Source: Acidimicrobiia bacterium (GTDB lineage Bacteria > Acidobacteriota > Vicinamibacteria > Vicinamibacterales > CAVVIG01). From it: 32,551 bases of DNA. Positions 25,355 to 32,551 of this stretch are shown here, one piece after another; the stretch's first letter is position 1, and each line of letters starts with the position of its first letter. The translations under genes were made by a program, and so were the position numbers. The stretch lies in contig VFZL01000044.1 of the NCBI GenBank assembly GCA_016871175.1, positions 1 through 32,551 on the forward strand. Direction: 5' to 3'. The notes under the pieces were generated by a model. It saw nothing but the letters and a program-made list of their open reading frames with translations, was not told where the DNA came from and made no database searches.

Positions 25355-25897
25355 CTACGGCTTGCGCGCCTTGGCGAAGTTGATCGCCCAATCTTTCAGC
25401 GCGGCGTTCGTCAGGCCGAGCGCGGCCGCTTCGGCCGACGCCTTCTCCGTGTCCCACTTGTCGAGCGCGATCCGCTTGACCAGCCACATGGCCGCCGCTC
25501 GATTCGCGCTCGCACAGTGCACGAAGGCCGGGTTGTTCGCGGGCTTGACGATCTCAGTCAGGAACTTCTCCGCGGCTGCAGGGTCCGGGGAGGCGGCATT
25601 GAACGGGATGTGGATGTACGTCAGGCCGACCGCTTTGGCGGCTGCCTCTCCCTCTGGAATGTTCGCGCCCTGCTCCGTCGCCGGCCTGAGGTTGACGACG
25701 GACTTGTAGCCCATCTTCTTCAGCTCCGGGATCGCCTCCGGCGGCGTCGCACCCGCGCAGGCGATAGTGGTTTCGAGCTTCGAGAAGTTGGTGACGCCAG
25801 GAACGGCGGCCTTGGTGACCTGCTGCGCGTGCAGCGCGGTCGGAATCAAACCGACCGCGAACGTGCACGCGACTGCGATGGAACCTAACTGATGCAT
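25355..25897 (-). CDS. Secreted DUF442-like / dual-specificity phosphatase-fold protein
   Basis: A 180-residue protein with a signal peptide (MHQLGSIAVACTFAVGLIPTALHAQ) and a small tyrosine-phosphatase-like domain of the beta-lactamase-hydrolase-like (DUF442) kind. Its P-loop is FVHCASANRAAAMW with Cys128 and Arg133 (C-x4-R). Earlier blocks are QPATPPEAIPELKKMG-like (ATPPEAIPELKKMGYKSVVNLR) and YIHIPFNAASPDPAA. ATG 25897 is chosen over an upstream in-frame ATG at 25924, because GGAGGGG (25912-25906) is 8 nt away and the signal peptide starts there. It heads the operon with the decarboxylase, sixA and the membrane protein. The substrate is unknown. Confidence 0.85.
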   Translation of the reverse strand: MHQLGSIAVACTFAVGLIPTALHAQQVTKAAVPGVTNFSKLETTIACAGATPPEAIPELKKMGYKSVVNLRPATEQGANIPEGEAAAKAVGLTYIHIPFNAASPDPAAAEKFLTEIVKPANNPAFVHCASANRAAAMWLVKRIALDKWDTEKASAEAAALGLTNAALKDWAINFAKARKP

Positions 25898-25904
25898 GAG
25901 ATGA

Positions 25905-25919
25905 GCCCCTCCGGGGGGC
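25905..25919 (-). promoter_or_regulatory. Hairpin that includes the Shine-Dalgarno site of the DUF442-like gene
   Basis: On the mRNA strand GCCCC-CCGGA-GGGGC forms a five-pair all-GC hairpin whose 3' arm is most of the Shine-Dalgarno sequence GGAGGGG. It could mask ribosome binding. Confidence 0.4.
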
Positions 25920-25940
25920 ATCATCTCACAGGCGGGAGAC

Positions 25941-25998
25941 AGGCAGGTGGGTCCTCAGGGAAGAGGAGCTCGCCTGCTGACCTGCCTAACCGGTTAGG
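25941..25998. repeat. Inverted repeats between two minus-strand genes
   Basis: CCTAACCGGTTAGG (25985-25998) is a perfect 14-bp palindrome ending 2 nt from the stop of the VirB10-like gene. AGGCAGGT (25941-25948) and ACCTGCCT (25980-25987) form a longer stem with a 31-nt loop. There is no T-tract, so this is either a weak terminator structure for the upstream gene or an operator for the DUF442-like operon. Confidence 0.4.
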
Positions 25999-25999
25999 G

Positions 26000-27097
26000 T
26001 CATCGTTCAACCGCGACCGTCAAGGGCGAGAGGATGCGCGCGGTGACATCGGAGCCCGACGGGAACTCTGCCGCGCTTCTTTCGCCGGCCATCACCATGG
26101 CGGTCCCTCCGCCCGCGCCCGCGGTAGCGCCGACAGCCGCGCCCTTGGCGCCGCCGATGATCGCGCCCAGGATGGCGCCGGCTACGGCACCGCCGCCAAT
26201 CTTCTTGGCGCTCTTGTCGCCCGGCGCGTCACCGTAGCGGTAGATGGTGTCGGTCGTGATGGGCAGTCGCGAGCCATCGCTGAGGACGAGCGTGTGGAAC
26301 CGGATGCCCAGGCGCGCTCGTTCCTTGAGCCGGCCGCCTCGCTCGACGAGCGTCACCGAGCCGAGCGCTCGGGAGCCCGCAGGGATCGCGACCCGGCGAC
26401 CCACCCGCACGTCGCGGACGACGCGAGCCTCGAGGTCGTCTTCCACTCGGGCCGTTTCGCTGCTCAGGCCACGCTGGAGGTACAGGCCGATGACTGAGTC
26501 GGCCGACACCAGCAGCTCCTCGAGCTCCGGTGCTCGACTGGCGACCTCGCTCGACGGTGTGGCGGGCCCGGCGTCAAGGACAGCGACAGGCTCCAGGGTG
26601 GTGTTGGGGGCGTCCGTGGCGGGCGGGAGCTCGACGGCGGCCGGTGCTGCGACCTGCGGTGACACCGTGTCCGTCGCGGTGTTCGTCGGACGGTCTCCGT
26701 TTCGTCGCAGCGTGGATGTGCTTGCGCTGACCGATGCGCTAGGCCTCGCTGCCAGCACCCGAGGAGCGCGGCCAGTTCCGTTGATCCGCGCTGGCTCCGT
26801 TCGAGCGCTCCCCGTCTCACGGGCGGAGCGCGCGGGCTCAGCGGGCGTCACCGGGTCGGTCGGGCCGGTTGAGCCCCCCGCGACCGGCGCCGAGGGCTCA
26901 GCGTCTGCTCTCGCCTCTGACGAAGGGCCGGGGGAGCTTGGGGTGGGCGTTCCCGCGCCACGGTCCAAGTGTTCGCTGACCCCGGCGGCCGCATATGTGC
27001 TTTCCGTCGCCTGTCGCGTGGCGATGTATCCCCCCAGGCCGGCCGCGCTGACGCAGGCAACGGCGAGGGCCGCGAAGACGAGTCGATTCGAGAACAT
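26000..27097 (-). CDS. VirB10/TrbI-like barrel protein with glycine zipper, function unknown
   Basis: A 365-residue protein: N-terminal signal anchor (SNRLVFAALAVACVSAAGLGGYI), then a long Pro/Ala/Thr/Ser-rich linker (about 30-185), then a beta-rich domain and a glycine-zipper segment (GGGAVAGAILGAIIGGAKGA and onward). The beta domain (SVIGLYLQRGLSSETARVEDD, RVAIPAGSRALGSV, LVLSDGSRLPI) has the order of strands and the IPxGSR-type signature seen in VirB10/TrbI C-termini, but it is short and no secretion genes are nearby. It is probably a periplasm-spanning or outer-membrane-associated protein. ATG 27097 is supported by AAGGAGA about 11 nt upstream; an in-frame start at 27136 is less likely. 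The assignment to VirB10 is a distant-similarity inference. Confidence 0.75.
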   Translation of the reverse strand: MFSNRLVFAALAVACVSAAGLGGYIATRQATESTYAAAGVSEHLDRGAGTPTPSSPGPSSEARADAEPSAPVAGGSTGPTDPVTPAEPARSARETGSARTEPARINGTGRAPRVLAARPSASVSASTSTLRRNGDRPTNTATDTVSPQVAAPAAVELPPATDAPNTTLEPVAVLDAGPATPSSEVASRAPELEELLVSADSVIGLYLQRGLSSETARVEDDLEARVVRDVRVGRRVAIPAGSRALGSVTLVERGGRLKERARLGIRFHTLVLSDGSRLPITTDTIYRYGDAPGDKSAKKIGGGAVAGAILGAIIGGAKGAAVGATAGAGGGTAMVMAGERSAAEFPSGSDVTARILSPLTVAVER

Positions 27098-27168
27098 GTT
27101 CGGACCAATCTCCTTGAACACACCTGTCAGACGCAAGGGGCGTACCCAGCCCGAATACCAGAAATCCT

Positions 27169-29600
27169 CTAAGTTCCTAGCAAAATGTGGCTTGCTAGAA
27201 CCGCACAGCCGGGCGAGTGTCTCCTAATCGAGAAGGAGATGTCCCCTCCTTCGCACTCGCCCCCGGCTCTTATGCGTCTTTCAAATACGACGAGCAGGTC
27301 GCGTGCCTCGGTGACATCTCCGGGCCCGACAAGCACCTCGGCCACGACAGTGTCGGCTGGGCTGTAGACAGCGGTCTCCATCTTCATGGCTTCGATTGAG
27401 AGGAGGCGGTCGCCGGCCTTGACCCTGTGGCCGACCTTAGCGGCCACAGTCGACACCTTACCCGGCATCGGCGCCGAGACGTGGAGAGGGTTGGCCGCGT
27501 CAGCCTTGGGATGACGGCGCACGACCTCTTTGGACATATCGCGCACCCGGATGTCACGTGGCTGACCGTTCAGCTCGAAGAACACCGTCCGCGTCCCATC
27601 GTCCCGAGCCTCGCCCGTTGTGAGGTAGCGCACGATGAGCGTCTTGCCGTGCTCGATCTCGATCGCAATTTCCTGCCCGGGTTGCAGGCCGTAGAAGAAC
27701 GGCGCGGTGGGGACGATTGAGGTGTCTCCGTACTGGAGTCGGTGATCCAAGAACTCCATGAACACTTGCGGATAGAGCAAGTACGAGAGCACGTCTTGCT
27801 CGTCGGGTTCCTCGGGCATCTTCGAGCGCACGTCGTCTCTGGCGCGGTCGAAGTCGGCGGACGGCATCGTGGCGCCGGGCCGCCCCTCGATGGCCTTGAC
27901 GTGCGCCGATCGTAGGACGAGCTCCTGGAACTCGCGCGGCCACCCGCCTTCCGGTTCTCCGAGTAGCCCCTGCATCATCTCGACGACGCTGCGCGGAAAG
28001 CTGATCGGTCCGGTGGACGCCACGATCTCGTCGGCGGTGAGGTCGTTCGACACCATGAAGAGCGCCATGTCGCCCACCACCTTGCTGGATGGCGTCACCT
28101 TGACGATGTCGCCGAAGAGGCGGTTGGCGGCCGCATACGCGGCGCAGATGTCCGGCCACCGGCTCTCCAGCCCCAGATTTCGCGCCTGCTGGCGGAGGTT
28201 TGTGTATTGACCGCCGGGCATCTCGTGCTGATACACATCGGGACCCGGTGTCTTCAGCCCCTCCTCGAACGGGTAGTACAGCTCTCGCACGGCAGCCCAG
28301 TAGCGGCTCAAGGCGTCGAGTGCCGATTGGTCGATGCCCGTGTCTCTCGGGGTGTGTCGCAGCGCGGCGACGATGCTGTTCAGGCACGGCTGACTCGTCA
28401 TACCGCTCATCGAAGCCAGGGCGCCATCCGCGATATCAACGCCTGCGTCTGCCGCCCGCAGCACGCTTCCTGCGTTGACCCCACTGGTGCCGTGCGTGTG
28501 GAAGTGAATCGGGACGCCCACTTCTTCCTTGAGGGCCTTCACCAGCGCGTAGGCCGCGTGGGGCTTGCAGAGCCCCGCCATGTCCTTGATGGCCAACATG
28601 TGCGTGCCCATTTTGACGAGCCGTTTCGCCATCCTCACGTAGTAGCCCAGGGAGTACTTCGTGCGCGTCGGATCGAGGATGTCGCCCGTGTAGCAAATGG
28701 CTGCCTCGCAGAGCGCGCGTGTGTCGCTTCGGACCGACTCGATGGCGAGCTGCATGTTGTCCGTCGAGTTCAACGAGTCGAAGATCCGGAAGACATCGAT
28801 GCCAGACTCCGCACTCCGTCGAACGAACGGGCGCACGACGTTGTCCGGGTAGGTCGTGTAGCCGACGGCGTTGCTCGCGCGCAGCAGCATCTGAAAGAGG
28901 ATGTTGGGAATCCGCTGCCGGAGCGCCTCGAGCCGTTCCCACGGATCCTCTTGCAGGAATCGCATCGACGTATCGAATGTGGCGCCGCCCCACATCTCCA
29001 GGCTGAAGAGCGTCGGCGTCGTGCGCGCCACCGCGTCGGCGATTGCCAGCATGTCGTACGTGCGCACCCGCGTCGCGAGCAGCGACTGGTGTGCGTCGCG
29101 CAGCGTCGTGTCGGTGACGAACAAGCGCGGTTCGTTGAGCACCCACTCCGCGAACGCGTCCGGTCCGAGCGCCTGCAACGTCTGCCGCGTCCCGGCCGGT
29201 GGCGGGTCTCCCAACGCGACGCGCGGCGCGATCGGTGTGGGCAGCCGTCGCTTGGAATCGATCGCGTCCCTCACGTCCGGCCTACCGTTGACGATGACAT
29301 CTCCGAGGCACGAGAGGACGCGCGTGGCGCGATCGCGCGGCGCCCGAAGCCGAAAGAGTTCCGCGGTGTCGTCGATGAACGTGGTCGTGGCGTTTCCCGA
29401 TCGAAACGTCGGATGGTCGATGAGGTTGAGAAGGAACGCAATGTTCGTCTTGACACCCCGGATGCGGAACTCACGCAACGCCCGATCCGACCGCGAGGCG
29501 GCCTCGATGAGGGTGCCACCCCAGGTCGTCACCTTCACGAGCAACGAGTCGAAGAACGGCGTGATGACGGAACCGCCGAAGCCATTGCCGCCGTCCAGCC
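27169..29600 (-). pseudogene. pyc: Pyruvate carboxylase, C-terminal part (carboxyltransferase and biotinyl domains) after a frameshift
   Basis: This continues pyc in the frame one base off the N-terminal part. In this frame the sequence resumes RLDGGNGFGGSVITPFFDSL and LVKVTTWGGTLIEAA, the end of the biotin carboxylase domain. The carboxyltransferase domain has VTDTTLRDAHQSLLATRVR, the catalytic lysine region AIKDMAGLCKPHAA and HFHTHGTSG. The biotinyl domain has the acceptor lysine in EAMKMETAV and normally ends near DLLVVFE. Here the frame runs on about 33 residues through a cluster of inverted repeats to a TAG at 27171-27169, suggesting the usual stop was lost. Apart from the frameshift and this tail, all domains are intact. 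The enzyme makes oxaloacetate from pyruvate, bicarbonate and ATP. Confidence 0.9.
27177..27268 (-). repeat. Cluster of inverted repeats at the 3' end of pyc
   Basis: The outer stem pairs AGCCGGGCGAGTG (27207-27219) with CACTCGCCCCCGGCT (27254-27268), with a two-base bulge. Inside it AGGAGA (27234-27239) can pair with TCTCCT (27220-27225), or, overlapping, AAGGAG (27233-27238) with CTCCTT (27246-27251), so the two inner stems exclude each other. An adjacent stem CTAGCAA-N8-TTGCTAG (27177-27198) follows. All of this lies in the last 33 or so codons of the pyc frame, beyond the conserved biotinyl domain. It may be a terminator-type 3' structure or an inserted palindromic element. Confidence 0.6.
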
Positions 29601-30725
29601 GACCGCAAATCCACCGGCGGACCGATACGTGGTGATCCGACCGTAGTCAGGCAGGAACCCGCGGTCGGGATCCTCTGTCGTGATGCGACACTGCATCGCC
29701 ACACCGCGGCATTCGATCTGCTGTTGCGGGGGAATCGAGATCGGCGCCTCGTGCAGCCGATGGCCCTGTGCGACGAGAATCTGGCTGCGAACGAGGTCGA
29801 TGCCGGTCACGACCTCCGTCACGGTGTGCTCAACCTGGATCCGCGGATTGACCTCGATGAAGAAGAAGTCGCCGCGCTCGGTGTCGAGCAGGAACTCGAC
29901 GGTACCGGCGCCCCGGTAGGCGACCGAACGACACAGCCGGGCTGCGGCATCGCAGATCCGCATTCGCAAGTCCTGGGGCAAATTGATGCTCGGCGCCACC
30001 TCGACGACCTTCTGATGGCGCCGCTGTACCGAGCAGGCGCGCTCCCAGAGGTGCATCAGATTCCCATGTCCGTCGCCAAGCACCTGGACTTCGATGTGCT
30101 TCGCCTTTGCGATGTAGCGCTCGAGAAACACGTTAGGCCGTCCGAAGGCTGCGGCTGCCTCACGTTGTGCTTCCTCGACGCGCAACCTGAGCTCGTCCGG
30201 CGTTCGGACGACGCGCATGCCGCGTCCACCGCCACCGAAACTGGCCTTGATCATCACCGGATAGCCGATCCGTTGGGCTTTTTGGGCGATGTCGTCCGGA
30301 TGCGCCACTGCGTGCTCGCTGCCCGGGATGGTCGGGACGCCGGCGTCTTGCGCGAGGCGCTTTGCGGCGGTCTTGTCACCGAACCGATCGAGTTGCTCGG
30401 CGGTAGGTCCGACGAACTGGATACCAGCCGAGTCGCACGCCCGCGCGAAGGCGGCATTCTCGGACAAGAAGCCGTAGCCTGGATGCATGGCATCGACGCC
30501 CTGCTGTTTGGCGACGTCGATGATCGCCGCGATGTTCAGGTAAGACTTGACGGGCTCTCCGCCCTCGGGTGGCCCGATGAGAAATGCCTCGTCTGCCTTG
30601 AAGCGATGCAGCGAGAGGCGGTCCTCATGGCTGTAGATGGCCACGGTACGCAGTCCCAGCTCAGTGGCGGCGCGAAAGCACCGGATCGCGATCTCGGAAC
30701 GGTTGGCGACGAGCAGCTTACGCAT
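29601..30725 (-). pseudogene. pyc: Pyruvate carboxylase, N-terminal biotin carboxylase part, before the frameshift
   Basis: The N-terminal 375 residues or so of pyc: KLLVANRSEIAIRCFRAATELG, HPGYGFLSENAAFA, ATP-grasp KASFGGGGRGMRVV, HIEVQVLGDGHGNLMHLWER and EVNPRIQVEHTVTE are all present. Near 29601 the minus strand reads GGATTTGCGGTCGGCTGGAC. One extra C (GTCCGG) would keep the frame and give the family sequence RLDGGNGF. As it stands, about 15 wrong residues follow and the frame stops at 29535. This is therefore a one-base deletion. ATG 30725 (MRKLLVANR) is the homology-based start; an ATG at 30749 is also in frame. Neither has a convincing Shine-Dalgarno site. Confidence 0.9.
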
Positions 30726-30845
30726 GACACGGAAAGGGATGAACGTCATCGAGGAACGTGACGCGCTCTGATTCTGGTGCGAAACGCGAGCGGCATCGAT
30801 CGAGGCGGCGATTCCGGCTCATCGAGTGCGCACGCGTGGCCTTCC

Positions 30846-30859
30846 TATAAAATCGCGTC
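30846..30859 (+). promoter_or_regulatory. Leaderless-type -10 element for thiO
   Basis: TATAAA, extended to TATAAAAT (30846-30853), lies 8 nt before the GTG start at 30860, with no Shine-Dalgarno site. No good -35 is seen. The divergent pyc gene starts 110-135 bp away; I found no clear promoter for it in this gap. Confidence 0.5.
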
Positions 30860-31975
30860 GTGCAACGTTCGAGCGACGTCCTCGTCATCGGTGCCGGCGT
30901 TATCGGGTGTGCGATCGCGTACGAGTTGGGCCGACGAGGCGTGTCCGTCGTGGTGATCGACGATCGGAAGCCGGGAGCTGGCGCCACACAGGCCTCTGCC
31001 GGCATGCTGGCGCCGTACAACGAAGTCGAGGCAGAGGGCCCGCACCTCGAATTGACCGTTCGCGCGCTCGATAGGTTCGACCGCTTCGTGGCACGAGTGG
31101 TGGAAGACAGCGGAGTGGCGGTCCGGTACTGCCGAACCGGCACGCTCACGCTCGCGTTCACGGGCGAGTCGCAGATGCACCTCGAGCGCGTGGGTGCTTT
31201 GGCGCGTGCACGTGGGGTCCAGGCCGAGCTGCTCGAGGCCGCCGACGTCGCTCGCGAGGAACCGGCCGCCGCCTCGACCGCGCGGGCAGGATTGGTGATT
31301 CCAGCCCACGGCTACGTGGCGGCACATCAGCTGATCGAGGCGCTCGTGGCCGCTGCCAGCAGGCACGGCGTGTCGTTCGTGACCGGCGTCCGCGTGCAGG
31401 CAATCCGTCAGCGCGGCGAAATCGTCACGGCCTCAGCCGGGACGGAGATTCTGACCGCCGCGCACGCCATCCATGCGGCCGGTTCATGGACGGGCCAGTT
31501 GGTCGTCGATGGGGCGGTTCCCGCACCCGTTCATCCTGTCCGCGGACAGTTGCTGCATCTGAAGGCCGTTGGCCCCAACGTCCGGAGGGTCACGTGGGGC
31601 GATCGCTGCTATCTCGTCCCCTGGGATGATGGTTCGCTGCTCGTCGGCGCCACCGTCGAACATGCCGGCTTCGACGAAGCGACGACGGTCGGTGGCATGA
31701 GCGATCTACTCGGCGGTGTCGCGAGCACGCTCCGAAGCGACTGGCGGGCGACGCTCGTCGGGGCACGGGCTGGGCTGCGCCCCGGAACGCCGGACGACCT
31801 TCCTATTATTGGCCCCTCGGCCGTGGCTCCGCGCGTCTGGTACGCGACCGGCCACTATCGGAACGGTGTGTTGCTCGCGCCCATCACGGCCTCGTTTCTG
31901 GCCGATGCGATGCTCGGGCAACGAGTCGACCCGCTGCTGGAGTCGATGCGACCTGGACGGTTTGGTCGGTTGTAG
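30860..31975 (+). CDS. thiO: Glycine oxidase ThiO-like FAD-dependent oxidoreductase
   Basis: A 371-residue DAO-family flavoenzyme. ThiO oxidises glycine to iminoglycine (dehydroglycine) for the thiazole of thiamine; close relatives oxidise other amino acids. The dinucleotide fold is DVLVIGAGVIGCAIAYELG (Gly11, Gly13, Gly16), followed by GATQASAGMLAP, typical of ThiO. The C-terminal FAD-binding part has GLRPGTPDDLPIIGP and YATGHYRNGVLLAPITA, both signatures of glycine oxidases. The start is GTG 30860, next to the -10 element. No other thiamine genes are in the window, so the thiamine role rests on family similarity. Confidence 0.9.
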   Translation: MQRSSDVLVIGAGVIGCAIAYELGRRGVSVVVIDDRKPGAGATQASAGMLAPYNEVEAEGPHLELTVRALDRFDRFVARVVEDSGVAVRYCRTGTLTLAFTGESQMHLERVGALARARGVQAELLEAADVAREEPAAASTARAGLVIPAHGYVAAHQLIEALVAAASRHGVSFVTGVRVQAIRQRGEIVTASAGTEILTAAHAIHAAGSWTGQLVVDGAVPAPVHPVRGQLLHLKAVGPNVRRVTWGDRCYLVPWDDGSLLVGATVEHAGFDEATTVGGMSDLLGGVASTLRSDWRATLVGARAGLRPGTPDDLPIIGPSAVAPRVWYATGHYRNGVLLAPITASFLADAMLGQRVDPLLESMRPGRFGRL

Positions 31976-31976
31976 G

Positions 31977-32375
31977 ATGCCTCAGCCCGCCACCTTCCAC
32001 CGGGGCGATCAGGCATACCGAATCTGGGCCACTGAACGCGCCGGTCGGCGGACGGCACACTCCGTGCGGGTGGCCACTGGCGATCGTTACGGCGGCGACT
32101 TCATCGGAGACTCCGAGGAGGCCGCCGTCGACGCGGTGGCCCGGTGGCTCAAGTGGCAGGGGGACCACGAAGCCGCCCTGATCGCGCTGCAGGCGGCCGA
32201 GCGTGCGTACCATCGTGTGGTGGCCGAGGACGCTTTTGGGAATGCCGCCCAAGGGTCCGCGCGCGCGGGCGCGCGCCGAGAGGCGCTGGAGGAGTTGGAG
32301 CGCGCGCGAGTCCACCTCGACGAGGTTCGGTCTCGGTTCGCTTCCCTCGCTCACCAGGCAGGGCAGCCCGGGTAG
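31977..32375 (+). CDS. Small hypothetical protein, coupled to thiO
   Basis: A 132-residue protein whose ATG lies one base after the thiO TAG (TAGGATG), a translational-coupling arrangement. The N-terminal half (HRGDQAYRIWATERAGRRTAHSV...GDRYGGDFIGDSEEAAVDAVARWL) looks like a small alpha/beta domain. The C-terminal half is a long amphipathic helix pair rich in Ala, Arg and Glu (EALEELERARVHLDEVRSRF). No signal or membrane segment. I do not recognise the family; coupling and codon pattern make it a likely gene. Confidence 0.7.
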   Translation: MPQPATFHRGDQAYRIWATERAGRRTAHSVRVATGDRYGGDFIGDSEEAAVDAVARWLKWQGDHEAALIALQAAERAYHRVVAEDAFGNAAQGSARAGARREALEELERARVHLDEVRSRFASLAHQAGQPG

Positions 32376-32414
32376 GCCAGGTACGAGGGCGGGAAGGGTC
32401 GTCGACCCGTCAGA

Positions 32415-32551
32415 GTCGGAGTAAGAATCATGGTTGCCCATGCCCCCCTCCACAGATCCGGACGAGCGGATTTCCCGCATCCGGCTCTTGCCTTAGGTAA
32501 TGACGCCAAGCCGCCGCAGAGGATAGGGATGGCATACGCGAGCAGGAGGCA
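32415..32551 (-). mobile_element. Group II intron, 3'-terminal part (domains V and VI), running off the window
   Basis: On the minus strand 32487-32455 reads as a group II intron domain V: GAGCCGGATGCGG, a GAAA-containing loop, then CCGC, a bulge, and GTCCGGATC, with the AGC triad in place. The expected Ala-side base of the bulge is T (CGCTCG, not CGCACG), a possible lesion. Domain VI follows (about 32450-32415): a G-run, CATGG-GCAA-CCATG stem-loop, and CTTACTCCGAC, which carries a candidate branch A and a plausible 3' end near 32415. The 64 nt to the window edge would be the domain IV side. No reverse transcriptase is visible here; it would lie beyond 32551. The exon side holds a GGGTCGTCGACCC palindrome (32397-32409). 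Confidence 0.75.

Noticed and set aside
28207-29646. 479-codon plus-strand open frame antisense to pyc, and similar ones at 1260-2558 and 10252-11682
   Set aside because: Arg/Val/His-rich shadows produced by high GC opposite conserved genes; no domain is recognisable.
32258-32280. GC-alternating palindrome near the end of the small gene after thiO
   Set aside because: It is explained by Ala/Arg/Gly codons in a GC-rich reading frame.
32377-32480. Open frames across the group II intron end read as a protein
   Set aside because: The translated stretch corresponds to the domain V and VI RNA, a known source of false proteins.

Overview
The window is about 65-70% GC, gene-dense and wholly bacterial. 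It contains secreted and lipoprotein peptidases (S9B, M49, M28), a HEAT-cyclophilin fusion, a Tat-exported iron-sulfur oxidoreductase subunit and a DUF1015-serC pair. I infer an Acidobacteriota genome, probably near Vicinamibacteria. This rests on gene content and style only, because no rRNA or marker phylogeny is available here.

Layout. 1-3149 (minus): the start of an off-window molybdopterin subunit, a (2Fe-2S) subunit of a periplasmic molybdo-hydroxylase behind a promoter with two dyads, and a secreted DPP IV-type peptidase. 3206-14149 (plus): beta-CASP RNase, M49 dipeptidyl peptidase, HEAT-cyclophilin protein, class I/II aminotransferase, malQ, DUF1015 protein, serC. 14200-19439: pcnB (minus), a frame-disrupted secreted protein (plus), polA (minus). 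19468-23023: membrane-anchored lipoprotein (plus), ku with two in-frame nonsense codons (minus), M28 lipoprotein peptidase (plus). 22994-25897 (minus): a tight operon of DUF442-like phosphatase, PLP decarboxylase, SixA and a small membrane protein. 26000-30725 (minus): a VirB10-like glycine-zipper protein and a pyruvate carboxylase gene split by a one-base frameshift. 30860-32375 (plus): thiO and a coupled small gene. 32415-32551 (minus): the 3' end (domains V and VI) of a group II intron running off the right edge.

Two themes stand out. First, at least eight starts lack a Shine-Dalgarno site and instead have a TANNNT-like -10 hexamer 6-10 nt before the start codon, which predicts leaderless or nearly leaderless mRNAs. 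These promoters occupy very short divergent gaps (28-96 bp). Other genes (aminotransferase, serC, DUF442 protein, VirB10-like protein) have ordinary Shine-Dalgarno sites. Second, three conserved genes are broken: ku by two nonsense codons, pyc by a missing base, and a secreted TPR-like gene at a (GC)7 tract. Either there is real decay or phase variation here, or the assembly has errors. I saw no tRNA, rRNA or CRISPR array.
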